From NCBI GenBank assembly GCA_009731375.1, contig BJOX01000111.1, positions 751,957-780,331 on the forward strand: 28,375 bases of DNA. Reading direction: 5' to 3'. This DNA comes from Paulinella micropora. Lineage: Eukaryota; Cercozoa; Imbricatea; Euglyphida. Made by a program: the position numbers and the translations under genes. The notes under the pieces were generated by a model, which worked only from the letters and a program-made list of their open reading frames with translations, did no database searches and had not been told where the DNA came from. Below, piece by piece: positions 28,307-28,375 of the stretch; the stretch's first letter is position 1; each line of letters opens with the position of its first letter.

Positions 28307-28375
28307 CTGAGTCAAGCGTGCATACATAGGTAAGACACTCACACACACACACATTCAGCTTCTTCATTTTATTCC

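Overview
The window is eukaryotic nuclear DNA. It has candidate introns with GT-AG ends, dispersed SINE-like repeats, a decayed retroelement reverse transcriptase, and an extreme load of microsatellites: TATG/TATC tetranucleotides, AG, GTT/AAC, GAT/GGT, AGT, AC, AT and homopolymers. Nothing bacterial is visible. The sequence does not fix the kingdom. A BTB-domain gene, short in-phase exons and a Penelope-like reverse transcriptase would fit a microsatellite-rich invertebrate, but an alga or another protist is not excluded. Runs of N mark assembly gaps at 4212-4221, 5352-5782, 13804-13854, 17946-17955 and 23534-24362; most sit next to simple repeats.

Left part (1-9 kb). After a SINE-like copy (1-302) comes the most interesting region. 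A string of very short, low-copy, coding-like segments lies on the + strand inside kilobases of tetranucleotide repeat. Each is bounded by AG before and GT after. The ten segments I delimit between 458 and 4561 (36, 51, 51, 33, 102, 33, 54, 42, 27 and 30 nt) are all multiples of three, and all are open in phase 0. Several are tandem duplicates of each other ([10 protein letters not shown] type, MGxPLPPK type, EEKNTTLKK type). The string continues less regularly through 4863-6921 to a duplicated Asn/Asp/Pro-rich exon (7077-7315 and 7465-7759, the latter ending in a stop). A duplicated 68-nt exon-like unit follows at 8803-9011. I read this as one gene, or a remnant, built of tandemly amplified mini-exons with microsatellite-filled introns, comparable in layout to the micro-exon genes known from parasitic flatworms. 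The gene model is inferred, not proven.

Middle (9-22.6 kb). This is mostly AT-rich sequence without recognisable genes. It contains a broken reverse transcriptase on the - strand (10865-12770) with a DKN motif, a GCPIGG motif and a VDD catalytic box, and a frame-broken BTB/POZ gene on the - strand (15512-16241). A candidate three-exon - strand gene (18345-18790) would encode a signal peptide followed by a Lys/Ser/Pro-rich tail. Several hairpins, palindromes and short tandem duplications are scattered here. Large GTT (16.8-17.3 kb) and AAC/ATC (20.97-21.18 kb) tracts interrupt it.

Right part (22.6-28.4 kb). This is AG, TATG and GTT repeat around an 829-N gap, then two further SINE-like copies in opposite orientation about 1 kb apart, then about 2 kb of GATA-type repeat. 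Three related exon-like segments on the - strand (MRLLEQLQ type) and one 57-nt - strand candidate exon at the extreme right suggest that a second gene with the same mini-exon-in-microsatellite layout enters from the right.
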